This document shows, piece after piece, positions 30,913 to 40,253 of a stretch of DNA of 64,000 bases. Source of the DNA: Endotrypanum monterogeii (taxonomy: Eukaryota; Euglenozoa; Kinetoplastea; Trypanosomatida; Trypanosomatidae). Numbering within the stretch: position 1 is the first letter of the stretch; every line of letters begins with the position of its first letter. The position numbers were made by a program, and so were the translations under genes. The notes under the pieces are model-generated. The model searched no databases. It was not told the DNA's origin and saw only the letters and a list, made by a program, of their open reading frames with translations. The stretch lies in NCBI GenBank assembly GCA_000333855.2, contig CM007316.1, positions 1,436,195 to 1,500,194 of the forward strand, read 5' to 3'.

Positions 30913-32135
30913 AGTGGTACTGCGACCTCTTCACCCCCCTCACACACACACTCACACACACCGAGACAGACACACAGACAAGGCGTTGCGTTATGCTGGA
31001 CACATCTTTTCCTTGATGTGATGTGCTCAGTGCTGCTACTCCTCTTTTAATTCCTCTGGGAGGAGATGAACAAAAGAGAGGAAGGGAGGGTGCTTTACGG
31101 CAGAGACCGCAGTTGCTAGCGGCTACCGTGGATGAGTTCTTGGTCCTGTATGTGTGCATGGATACAAGTGCGTGTGCGTGTGTGTGCCCAGCTGGGTGCT
31201 TGGGCATCAAGAGTCATGGGTGCTGATCGCCTCTAATAAGGAATTTATTCAGATGGGGAGAAAGGAGAGCATTGGCAGAAGCGATGCTTTACCGACATCG
31301 ATGCAGAGAAGGAGTTGGTGATGTTACCGGCTGATGTCATTTTTTTTTTTCAGTGTTGAGGTTATAGAAGAATTTGAGGATGGGACGGAGGGTGGATATT
31401 CCTTTTTCCATGGGCCTTCTATTCGTCTCCCCTTTGTTGTTTGCTCCTTTGTTCCGTTGTTGTAATCGCGGTGTTCTGTTCAAAAAAAAAAAGTGTATTC
31501 GCGATATGTCGGCCTGTTAAGCAAGAGCTCCTATGTTCCTGCTGGTGCTAAAACAAATCTGTTTACGTTTATGTCGCAAGCATGTCCCACGGCTCAGCTT
31601 CTCCAAAGAGGACTGAGGCGGGAGTCTTGTGCTTCCTCGGGGCATCACTTCAGTGCGCGCTGCAGGCGTGTTGAGGGTCTTTGAAAAACAAAAAAAAACT
31701 TTTTGAGATCCTAGTGCCAAAATAAAAGGGAATCTTTGTGCTCCTCAGCGACACTTGGCATTGTAGGAGTGTGCTATTCTTGCTGCCACTGAGTCTCATG
31801 TAACGACTAGGCACACAGACGGGGCCCCTTTTTGCCTTATCCTTTCCTTAGCGATCCTGTTCTGCGCAATTTGTTTTTTTTGTTCTGATGTTCTCTAACT
31901 GATGTATATCATCTGTGTTACGTGTGAACTCTTTTCGCTCCCCTTTCTTTTGCTCCGTTCCCCAGGGCAACTGCACAGAGGAATACTAGCAAAACAAGAT
32001 TCTCTACCTCTCCCACAAAGATCTTTCGACGGGGTGGCGTTCGACGCGCGCTGTGCTCTCACCGAGTGAAACGAAGAAGTCCGAAGAGGCGCCCAGTAGA
32101 GGGGCGGGGGCAGGGGCGCTCTCTCTGCGAGAGAA
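30913..32135. other. Spacer between the two cornichon-like genes
   Basis: Contains a (CA) run at about 30940-30962, T- and A-runs (31338-31350, 31481-31491, 31691-31699) and a C/T tract at 31931-31963 that ends in CAG at 31963-31965, the likely acceptor for the second copy (170-base leader). No gene seen. Confidence 0.65.
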
Positions 32136-32702
32136 ATGGGTGATGTAACACGTGTTGGCGATGCCTTTTGGCTTCAGTTTCGGTGGATTAGGATCCTCAT
32201 CACCGATCGTAAGCATTATGGCACTGGAGAGCGAAGGCGCGCTAGGCTGTTTGCGCTCCTGCATTTTACCTTTGTGTTAGTTATTTTTGGTCACGTTCAG
32301 AGCGTCGTCATTTCGTGGGTCCTCGCATTCGTTCTGCAGACTGGGGCGCTGGCGGTGTCCCTCTTCCAGCTCGCCATGCTGGAGTCCTTTGCAGACACAA
32401 GAAATGCCGCAATGGAAATCGAGCGGTTGATCAACCCTCTCATTGTTGCGGGGGTCTCTGTACGATGTTTTGCGTGTGTGCACTGCGTTCTAACACGTTC
32501 GTGGGTGCTTCTACTTGCCAGCAGTCTGGAAATAGTGTACGATATTTACGTGGCACAACGGCGCTCCCTGTTGATAGATGCCACAACATTTTGGAGGGAT
32601 TTGGGTACCGTTCGCATGGATGGTCGCATCCGCCTGGTCTATCAGGTGCTCATGGTATTGGCAGCTTTGATGCACCTCCTCATCTCCTTCTACACCTCGT
32701 AA
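32136..32702 (+). CDS. Cornichon-like cargo receptor, second copy
   Basis: 188 residues from the ATG at 32136. It aligns along its length with the gene at 30361: same total size, same four hydrophobic segments, the M-E-x-E-R-x-x-N-P-L motif at about 89-98 (M-E-C-E-R-x-C-N-P-L in the first copy) and the loop x-L-x-x-D-A-x-x-x-W-R-D-L near 148-160. The EGW-like position of the loop is replaced by a basic D-G-R sequence, so this copy is further from canonical cornichons. The role is probably the same, ER export of selected membrane cargo, perhaps with different cargo. An old tandem duplication is the simplest origin. Confidence 0.7.
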   Translation: MGDVTRVGDAFWLQFRWIRILITDRKHYGTGERRRARLFALLHFTFVLVIFGHVQSVVISWVLAFVLQTGALAVSLFQLAMLESFADTRNAAMEIERLINPLIVAGVSVRCFACVHCVLTRSWVLLLASSLEIVYDIYVAQRRSLLIDATTFWRDLGTVRMDGRIRLVYQVLMVLAALMHLLISFYTS

Positions 32703-33330
32703 AAAAAAAAAAGGAGGGAGATGCAGGGTGTGTGGTTGTGCTATATGGGTTTGCTTTTGCCACGTAAAGACTCTGCAATTTTCGATGAGGAAAGCAATGC
32801 GGCGCACGTAATTTGACTTTGCTTCCTCCCTCCCTTCATGCCAACTGCCCCTTGGTTTTTTATTCGTGTGCATTTTTTTTTTCTTTCTTCGACAACTTGA
32901 CCGAGGATTGCTCGTGGTATTAAATCTCTGTGCCACGCATGGGTCTGCCAGAGTCTCCAGCCATGAAAAAATAACATTTAAAAAAAGTTCGGGAGAGAGC
33001 GCTGTGTGGCCGAGAAACAGTATGCATTGTGTGCTACCTCGATTGGATGGAGGTGGGGGTACGGAAGCTGCCGTGGAAAGGCGGCGAGGGTCTGTACCGT
33101 ATCAACAGTCGAGACGGCTCCTGTGGGATTTCTCCTCCGCACAGTTGAGGTTGGCGAGGTGCCACCGGCTCTCTGTCCAGCCCGCGTTTCACCCTTGCAA
33201 CAATGCACACTGAGTTGCCTATCCTCTTTTCTACTTTCTCTGTATGTGCTACTGTCGTTCTGTTTCTATTTTCTCGTCGGAACAACAAAATAAAAAGGCG
33301 GCCGACATATTACAGTATCTAAATCTATAC

Positions 33331-33356
33331 ATATATATATATATATATATATATAT
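33331..33356. repeat. (TA) microsatellite
   Basis: About 26 bases of alternating AT in non-coding sequence. Confidence 0.88.
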
Positions 33357-33529
33357 GCATCTATATAATAATAATAGCCGGCTCCATTCAATTCCTTTCC
33401 TCTCACAAAAGCACAGGAACACACACAAAAGCAATCATACAATCCGTTCGCCTCGTGCCAGTTTTTGCTTCGCTCGTTTCCCGTAGCACTCTTGCCCTGC
33501 TGCCCCCCTCCTTGCCGAGGAACTCACAT

Positions 33530-33552
33530 CTCTCTCTCTCTCTCTCTCTCCT
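33530..33552. repeat. (CT) microsatellite
   Basis: About 23 bases of alternating TC on the coding strand, part of a longer C/T-rich stretch that could also act as a splicing pyrimidine tract. Confidence 0.88.
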
Positions 33553-33745
33553 CTTTCTTCCTTTCCCATTTTCTTTTTTTTTTTGCCATCGTTTTGAGTG
33601 CATTCTCCACCGGTGGTAGTGTGTGCATGTCTGAGGATGGGTTAGGGGCGCTGTCGGATCTCGCACACGCACTATAACCAAGGGTTCATTCCCTTCCCTG
33701 AAGGCGCAACCCATACCGGCGCGTGTAGACCTCTTATTTAGCGCT

Positions 33746-33769
33746 CTCGTTTTTGTTTGTGTTGGTCAG
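33746..33769 (+). promoter_or_regulatory. Candidate spliced-leader acceptor
   Basis: A T-rich tract ends in GGTCAG with AG at 33768-33769, 19 bases before the ATG at 33789, supporting that start over the longer open frame. Confidence 0.6.
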
Positions 33770-33788
33770 GTTTGCGCACTCTGCTACA

Positions 33789-34781
33789 ATGAACCGTCTC
33801 CGTTGGTGCGGCCCCTGCGGGCGCCTCACAACCCTATCCGTTTGCCCTCATTGCGGATTGAGCGCGGAGCGGTTTGATATGACACAGGAAGGAAAGATTC
33901 TTCTTGACGACAGCAACCATGGCTCTTCAGATGCCGCGTGTTCAGTCTTCACTGCCCCTCCCCTGACGATGACCGATATCGATTTCCTTGCAGGGGAACG
34001 GACCAGCGTGACAAGGCAAAAGGCTCTCGCTGAAGAAGATGTGACGACTTGCTCGAGAGAGGAGCTGGAGGCCACCGTCTTGTCGCTTTGTAAGGAAAAC
34101 GAAGAGCTGCGAGAAAATTTACAAAATGGAAGGCGACAAATGCTTCGGTCTGCCCGTGATATTCGCGATTTACATGCGAGCTACACACATATGAGAACGG
34201 AGAGGGCGAGTCGCATGACCGAGCTGGACCTCGAGAATAAGAGACTCAGAACGATGTTGAAGGCACATGGCATCACCGACAGCGTCCTTGATGTGTTGCC
34301 GTCATCACAGCCCACTTCAACTTCGGCCGACGCGGCTTCGACTGAGGCAGCATATCCTCCAGCAACGCCAGGCGCTATCTCCCCCCAGAGACCGTCTGCT
34401 GTCTCACCAGATATGGAGGAGGGCGTACAGGCACTTCGTGCCGAGGTTGAAAGTCTGCGAAAGGCACTCGCACTCAAGACGCAGCACTTGGATGACTTGT
34501 GGGAGCGGGCGGAGCGCGCCGAGGGCTGTGTGGAGGATCTCCTTCGGGAGTTGGCACTTGTAACAGGCATAGTGCGCGATGAGAGTTGCAACTCGGTACG
34601 TCTTTCACGACATCTGGAAAGCGTCGGGCGCCCACCGGAGGATATCGTCTCATTTATGGCGCAGCGTGACAGCTCGTTGACAGCTCAGTTCACGACGTCC
34701 GACTCAACCCCCAGTTCAAAAAAATCCTTCTCAGAGAAAAAGGAAAACTCGAAGCCCGTGCTGGCGCTTCGCAGAGGGTGA
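33789..34781 (+). CDS. Zinc-ribbon and coiled-coil protein, function unknown
   Basis: 330 residues from the ATG at 33789. The N-terminus carries a compact C4 ribbon: C7, C10, C19, C22 (CGPC...CPHC). Two stretches with heptad-like Leu, Glu and Arg spacing, likely coiled coils, lie at about 88-165 and 215-268, separated by a Ser/Thr/Ala/Pro-rich linker (~175-212). The tail is Ser/Lys-rich and basic. The combination suggests a scaffold or cytoskeletal protein, for example of the flagellum or basal body. I do not recognise the family, so that is only a guess from shape. The splice acceptor 19 bases upstream supports the start. Confidence 0.8.
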   Translation: MNRLRWCGPCGRLTTLSVCPHCGLSAERFDMTQEGKILLDDSNHGSSDAACSVFTAPPLTMTDIDFLAGERTSVTRQKALAEEDVTTCSREELEATVLSLCKENEELRENLQNGRRQMLRSARDIRDLHASYTHMRTERASRMTELDLENKRLRTMLKAHGITDSVLDVLPSSQPTSTSADAASTEAAYPPATPGAISPQRPSAVSPDMEEGVQALRAEVESLRKALALKTQHLDDLWERAERAEGCVEDLLRELALVTGIVRDESCNSVRLSRHLESVGRPPEDIVSFMAQRDSSLTAQFTTSDSTPSSKKSFSEKKENSKPVLALRRG

Positions 34782-35609
34782 AAAGATATGAGTGGTTCGG
34801 TCTAGGTGTGTGAGGGCGAACTCACTCACGTGTTCTGGCTCTGCCTCCGATTGCGTTGCCCTCGACTGTGTGCATGACGAACTAACGCCTCTTCTTTCTT
34901 GATTATTCCTCTGCTCCTCCTTTCCCGCGCCACCTGCAACACTATTTATTTTATTTCAGCGCTGGGATACGAGAGGGGCTCTTACTGTGATGAGGCACTT
35001 GGGGGCGGGCGATTGGCGCACACGAAGCGCATGTTGGCCCTTATGAAAAGGGCGACTTATTGTGCTCATTTCCCCTTGCGTGGGTGCCTTCTTTTCTTTT
35101 TTCTCTCCCTCGACTAACCTCCCCTTTCTTTCCCTTTCCGTTTCCCTCAGCTTCCAACAGTCGTGTCTTTTTTTTTTCTGCGAGCTCGTAGGTTTCCTTA
35201 CACGTTAAACTTGGTGCGACTCCACCGTGCTTCTGCGTCTTTTTTTGTCCTCCCCTCTTCCTTCCTCCTGGGCCCTCTGCAACATGTTTGACATCCCTCA
35301 TTTTTTGCCTGATACATACACATACTTCGTGAGAAGGTGTGACCAGGGTCTAAATGTGCACCACCTCTCCATGTGGCTGTGCGTGTGTGCGTGTACAGTA
35401 GGGGTGGGGGTCAGGGTGAAGGAGATGTCATTTTCTTTTCGAACTATCGCTTTGTTTTTATTTTTCGTCGGGATTTTTTCGTTTGGGTTCAGACAGAGGA
35501 CGTGGGTGAGCGTACGAATAACGGGTAAGTGTCCGGGTATCACTGAGCTTTCCTGTTGCCATCCCCCGCTTAATTTACGATGGGTTCTCGATGTCTTAGA
35601 ATCTCTCTC

Positions 35610-35660
35610 CACACACACACACACATATATATACATGTATATATACATATATATATGTAT
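35610..35660. repeat. Compound (CA)(TA) microsatellite
   Basis: A CA run passes into TATATACATGTATATATACATATATATATG, a partly palindromic TA-rich stretch, in non-coding sequence. Confidence 0.8.
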
Positions 35661-36329
35661 TTATTGATTTACACCACTGCTGTTTTCCAGAAGAGCGAGA
35701 GGAGGGCTGGGACGCTCTGCTCCTGTTGAATCGGTGTTGTAAGCGTGAAATGTACCAGCCCATTTTCTTATTTCCGAGAAATGTGAGCAGCCACGAGGGA
35801 GAGGGTGGCCGACAATCAGGAAGAGAGAGGTAGTCAGCTAACACCTGCCCCAGAGCGCACCGACGAGGTGACACTCTTGAATCGTAAAAGGGAGTCGTCG
35901 GGAACAACAACAACAAAACGAGTTGCTCATGTCTAGGTATTCCACTGCATGTGTACGCGGGAGTTTTATTTCTATCGAATTATTCTTCTGAGACTCAAAG
36001 CGTTCTATAAAGATTTCTAAATTATTTATGTATGCGCCTCACCGCGGAAGGATGTCCATCCTCTGCAGTGGTGGTGGTGGTGGGGGAGGGGTGCGTGAAC
36101 ACAGCGCGCGCGGCACTTGAGGTGATACTCATACTTAAAATCGCTTGAAAAGCATCAGCATCAGGGACGGGGGCGGCGCAGGTGAGAGGTAGGTACGCGA
36201 TGGGCGCTAAATTTATTCTGTAGGTGCCTGTCGTTGGGGGTGCAATCGCTAGCTTTACTCCCTGTGACTGTGTTGGCTTCACCTCTCCAGTTTTGACCTC
36301 ATACATATAGTTGTCTTTTTCTATGTACA

Positions 36330-36351
36330 TATATATATATATATATATATG
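36330..36351. repeat. (TA) microsatellite
   Basis: 22 bases of alternating TA in non-coding sequence. Confidence 0.88.
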
Positions 36352-36656
36352 ATGTAGACGCAAGATCCTACTGCGGTACTTGTCATTTGCCCATCTCAAT
36401 ACGATTCCTCTGATCTCCTCAACGCTTTTTTTCTCCCTTTGAGCAGACCGCTCTGGTTGTCTTCACGCTTAACCTGGGGCGATATCACTTCCCTGTACTG
36501 TACTGTTAGCACACACACACACACACACCTTCAGCCCTTTCTGTCAACATAATAAGTGTCAACCCAGTTGACAAAAAGTAACCAAAAGAAGATCCTGCGC
36601 ACTCTCCCCGTGGTGAACCTGTGTAGTGCGAGGGATAACAGCTCCGCTTGCCCGGT

Positions 36657-36689
36657 CTTCATATTTTTTTTTAAAATTCTGTTTTACAG
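36657..36689 (+). promoter_or_regulatory. Candidate spliced-leader acceptor
   Basis: A T-tract and GTTTTACAG with AG at 36688-36689 leave a 67-base leader before the ATG at 36757. Confidence 0.6.
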
Positions 36690-36756
36690 ATCGGACAACT
36701 GCTTCACAGATCAGAGCACACCCTAGCGATCAGTCGGCTATCCTTTCACTGTAACC

Positions 36757-39639
36757 ATGTCTTCACATACAGGCTCCAGTCTGTATGAGGGCATCAGCTC
36801 CCTCGCGTCGCAAGCAGAGGACTTTATTACACGCTGCTTTTACGGGAAGACGGGTGTGGTGGCCCGTCAGCGTGCTTTCTCCATGGGTCTGCAATCGCCG
36901 CTTTGGCTTTGGACTCATCAGCAGATCACTAGCGATGCCGGTGTCCCGAAGGGAATGCAAAAGGCAATGCACCTCGTCGAGTGGATGCATCGGCACCGCG
37001 TGGAATCTCGGCACATTGCGGTTCTAGTACCGTTTTCGTGGAAGGCTATATGCCAACAGGAGTTCCAACAGTACAGCGGTCAGGCAGAGATGAAAGAATG
37101 TCCAGTTATCCTGGCGCATCACGAGCTGCCGGCGTTGAACAGACGTGATAGAACTCAGTATCGCTATCGGGTCGTTCTCTACCTGATGGATGCGTTGCCG
37201 CGTAATTTAAGCTCACTTTCGCCGCCTCCTTCGAGTGAAGAGCTGCTTATATCTGAGGCAATGTCGGCAGCGATGGATGCTTTTGTGCTGTGTGCCGATG
37301 CGGGGTGGATGGCGTCACAGGTCCAGGCGAAGTGGTACAAGGTGTTTGTCAACATGCTGGAGGACGTCCGCGCCATCATCTCCCTTGACGACAACACGAC
37401 GAAGCTGGGAGCCATGGAGGAGGCGTCTGCGTACTTTCCCTCCCTTGTAGGCCCTGCGATTCCCCTCTGCTGCGGCAAACACCCAAACCACCGTCATTTG
37501 GATTACGGTCTTTCCCGCATCGAGCCTTTCTGTAAGCGTCTCTGTTTGGGCTCATACGCGTGTCATCGTCCCGATCATGTCTGCACGCGCACCTGCCACC
37601 CAGAGGAGGACCACGTAGCCTGTTCCTATGCGTGTGGTGTTACCTTGCCCTGTGGCCACAAGTGTCTATTGGAGTGCGGGGCTCCTTGCAACTGCTTCGA
37701 GGTGGTCGAGCTGGAGCTCCCTTGCTCGCACGAAAAGATTTTAGGGATGAACAAGGACACACTGGAGCCCATTTACGCGGTTGTACGTCACATCTACAAA
37801 GGTGTCTGTGCAGATGCGAATCTACCGTGCGCCGTGTCGTACGACACCGAGTGCGCACGCTGCTTGGGTAGCTTCACCGTCTCCTGCTTCGAGGCACAGG
37901 AGCACGGTCATTCATTGGCTCACAAGACCATCATATGTCCAGCGTGCCGGCGTCGCGAGCGCGATCTGCGAGCGAAGCTACTTGGTGAGTTGCTCACAGA
38001 TGTGGAACTACAGAAAAAAAAAGTAAAGTCTGAACTACAGCGTTCGCTGCACCACCAACGCAAGGCAGCGGCCCAGGGCCTCTTCCGACCTGGCACCCGC
38101 GTGGAGGTCGTCGACGCCACCAAGTGTGTGCCGCCGCTCTTCGCCGAGGACGACTTCCCGGGTATTGACTTTGTCGACATGGACGCACCGACGTTTTTTT
38201 CGGATATGGAAGGCGTGTATGGCACGTTCATCAGCAACCACGTGGATGTGATGGACCGTAGTGAAGTACGCAACCTCGTTCGTCTGCCCAGCGGCAAGCA
38301 CGTTTTGGTTACCGATGGCGGGTTGCGCATGATCCAAGCCCTCACGAGCAATATCACGCAGGCTGCGCCGCTTATGCTGACGTACGGTGGAAGGGATGAT
38401 AGTGTAGGCGAGGGGGCCGCACTCGACAGCGCCGAGTTCACGACCGCAAAGTTGATGCTCAACGGCATGTATTACTTAGCTCAGCCCGTTGCGTGTGACG
38501 AGGTAGCTGGGGAAAAATTCCTCACTGACAAGGTGGTGCGCGTGGTGGAGCTGGACCCATTGTCAGCAAAAAATGTTATAGTGGAGTGCGAGCTGTGTCG
38601 AGTGAGTGAGCGCATCTACGATCAGTTAAGTAATGAGCAGGCAGATTCCGTTCCTAGAGATGGTGTCGCAAGGGACACGGTAGCCCCAATCCCCAAGCGA
38701 CGTCGCCTCGAGATGGGTGCGGTGGATGTATCTCAGTACGAGTGTACGAAACAAATCGTGCGACTTCCAGTCCCCATAGCTGCCCTAGAGCCAATGCCTG
38801 GCATGGAAGAGGGCAAGTGCGTGTTCGTCAACGCCCCGGAGCGGCAAGTCCGTAACCCACATGATATGGTGAAAATAGAGGCGATGTTGCGCAGTCTTCC
38901 CGGCTCGTTGTTGCCGGCCGAGGCGCATGTGACCGCTGCGGCAATCGACGCGGATACACCGTACTCTCTTTTGAGGGTGGTAAATCCTCCGGTGAACTGC
39001 GAGGCTGCGCGCAGCCCTTGCGCGGTGCTTAAGTGCAGAAATACGGGTGTTATGGTGCGTGCGAACTCTGACAAGTACCCGCAACGTCGTGGTGGTAGTG
39101 GTGGTTCTCAGCATAACAAGAATCACAGGGGACCCCAACCATTGCTGCGAGCTTCGCCGGCAGCCGCCGCACCTATGCTGCTGGTGGTGGTGCCGTTTGT
39201 GTTCACCGTGGGTGACGAGCTCACAGAGGCGGAGAGGGCGCTGGACACGGCAGCTCAGAGGGTCTTTGAGCAACGCCTGCAGGTGGAGCTAACGGCGTCA
39301 AGCGAGGATATTGCCCTACGTCATGAAGAGGAGGCCTTCCACGCTCAACAGCAGATGCCCGAGGTGACCCCAACTATACTAGAGGCCAATTCGTTTGCTT
39401 TTAGTATCCCGGTGTCTCTACCAACGGCTGCAGAGGTGGCAGCTGCTCGACAGAAATCAATGGAGCTGCCAATAGGGACCCCCATCGCAACCAGGATTGC
39501 GCACACGAAGGACAAACTTCTCTGCAAACAAGAAACATTGCAGTTGTCGCAGTGGGTGACAACTATGAGGGAGAAAGCCCAGAAAGACAAGGATTCGGAT
39601 GCACAGCATGTCAAATACATTCGTTCCCTACGGCGGTAG
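36757..39639 (+). CDS. NF-X1-type zinc-finger protein with SF1-helicase-like N-terminal remnant
   Basis: 960 residues. Residues ~65-215 resemble the second RecA lobe of Upf1/ZNFX1-type helicases: an A-x-x-L-V-E-W-M-H-R helix, I-A-V-L-V-P-F-S-W-K-A (like the I-x-V-L-T-P-Y-x-x-Q strand), V-V-L-Y-L-M, then A-M-S-x-A-x-D-A-F-V-L-C-A where TRA...-type residues would lie. The arginine fingers and the whole first lobe with Walker A are missing, so it should not hydrolyse ATP. A Cys/His-rich region (~236-312) contains NF-X1-like C-G-H-x-C repeats, and another C-x-x-C set lies at ~367-398, followed by a short coiled coil. The remaining ~530 residues are of unknown fold and contain an N-terminal acidic part and a helical C-terminus. 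ZNFX1/NFX1 relatives act in RNA surveillance, small-RNA pathways or transcription; the role here is unknown. Confidence 0.8.
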   Translation: MSSHTGSSLYEGISSLASQAEDFITRCFYGKTGVVARQRAFSMGLQSPLWLWTHQQITSDAGVPKGMQKAMHLVEWMHRHRVESRHIAVLVPFSWKAICQQEFQQYSGQAEMKECPVILAHHELPALNRRDRTQYRYRVVLYLMDALPRNLSSLSPPPSSEELLISEAMSAAMDAFVLCADAGWMASQVQAKWYKVFVNMLEDVRAIISLDDNTTKLGAMEEASAYFPSLVGPAIPLCCGKHPNHRHLDYGLSRIEPFCKRLCLGSYACHRPDHVCTRTCHPEEDHVACSYACGVTLPCGHKCLLECGAPCNCFEVVELELPCSHEKILGMNKDTLEPIYAVVRHIYKGVCADANLPCAVSYDTECARCLGSFTVSCFEAQEHGHSLAHKTIICPACRRRERDLRAKLLGELLTDVELQKKKVKSELQRSLHHQRKAAAQGLFRPGTRVEVVDATKCVPPLFAEDDFPGIDFVDMDAPTFFSDMEGVYGTFISNHVDVMDRSEVRNLVRLPSGKHVLVTDGGLRMIQALTSNITQAAPLMLTYGGRDDSVGEGAALDSAEFTTAKLMLNGMYYLAQPVACDEVAGEKFLTDKVVRVVELDPLSAKNVIVECELCRVSERIYDQLSNEQADSVPRDGVARDTVAPIPKRRRLEMGAVDVSQYECTKQIVRLPVPIAALEPMPGMEEGKCVFVNAPERQVRNPHDMVKIEAMLRSLPGSLLPAEAHVTAAAIDADTPYSLLRVVNPPVNCEAARSPCAVLKCRNTGVMVRANSDKYPQRRGGSGGSQHNKNHRGPQPLLRASPAAAAPMLLVVVPFVFTVGDELTEAERALDTAAQRVFEQRLQVELTASSEDIALRHEEEAFHAQQQMPEVTPTILEANSFAFSIPVSLPTAAEVAAARQKSMELPIGTPIATRIAHTKDKLLCKQETLQLSQWVTTMREKAQKDKDSDAQHVKYIRSLRR

Positions 39640-40017
39640 GCATTTTATCGAGGTCCGCATCTCCTTCCGTGCAGATGTGCTGTTCTGATCAGTGAAGGAA
39701 AATGAAGGTGTCCACAAAAATGGCGCAGCGTTTTGTTTGGGGTTTCCGTTGCGTTCTTTTTTTTTTGTCTACTCGGTAGTATTCTTCTGCTGCTTATGGT
39801 GCAGGTCTGTTTTTCTGTGTGTATGTAAGTGTGTGTGTCTTGGCGTCTGCCTCACGTAGTGCTCACGTCGTCATGATGACCGCACAGTGGGAAGGGATGA
39901 CACGTTGCGGTCGTGAGCAATTCTGTGCCCACGAGGTGATATTCATTTACTAGCGCAAGCATATGACGCTCCACACCCAGCGTATCACGCGCACGCCCCC
40001 AACCTGGATTTGAACTT

Positions 40018-40030
40018 AAATATAAATAAA

Positions 40031-40074
<44 letters not shown>

Positions 40075-40087
40075 TTTATTTATATTT
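40018..40087. repeat. Perfect 70-bp palindrome centred on a (TA) run
   Basis: The arms AAATATAAATAAATGAAT and its exact reverse complement enclose a TA run of 34 bases. The whole unit is self-complementary, centred at 40052/40053, and could form a cruciform in DNA or a long hairpin in RNA. Confidence 0.93.
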
Positions 40088-40230
40088 TGTTCCTCACACA
40101 CACACACACACAGACCCAAAAAATACAGAAAAAAAACAAAACATGGAGTAAACTGTGACACGCTCCAAGTGAAACCAGCGCATCGCCATCAATGTCCAGA
40201 AGATGGCGCTGTTCTGCTTTTTTTGTACGA

Positions 40231-40253
40231 ATATATATATATATATATATATA
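40231..40253. repeat. (TA) microsatellite
   Basis: About 23 bases of alternating AT followed by TAGTATATACAGTATATATAC, in non-coding sequence. Confidence 0.85.

Larger units (their letters stand above)
32703..33788. other. Intergenic region
   Basis: Has an A-run at 32702-32712, a (TA) array at 33331-33356, a (CT) run at 33530-33552 and the splice acceptor of the next gene. No gene seen. Confidence 0.65.
34782..36756. other. Intergenic region, 2.0 kb
   Basis: Has a CA/TA/TACA patch at 35610-35660, a (TA) array at 36330-36351, a (CA) run at 36511-36528 and a T-tract with splice AG at 36688-36689. The upstream half of an SF1 helicase, which might have been expected before the next gene, is not present. 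Confidence 0.65.

Noticed and set aside
39997..40018. GGATTTGAACTT on the + strand, resembling the complement of a tRNA T-loop
   Set aside because: The bases flanking the loop do not form a T-stem, and no acceptor or anticodon arm can be drawn around it.
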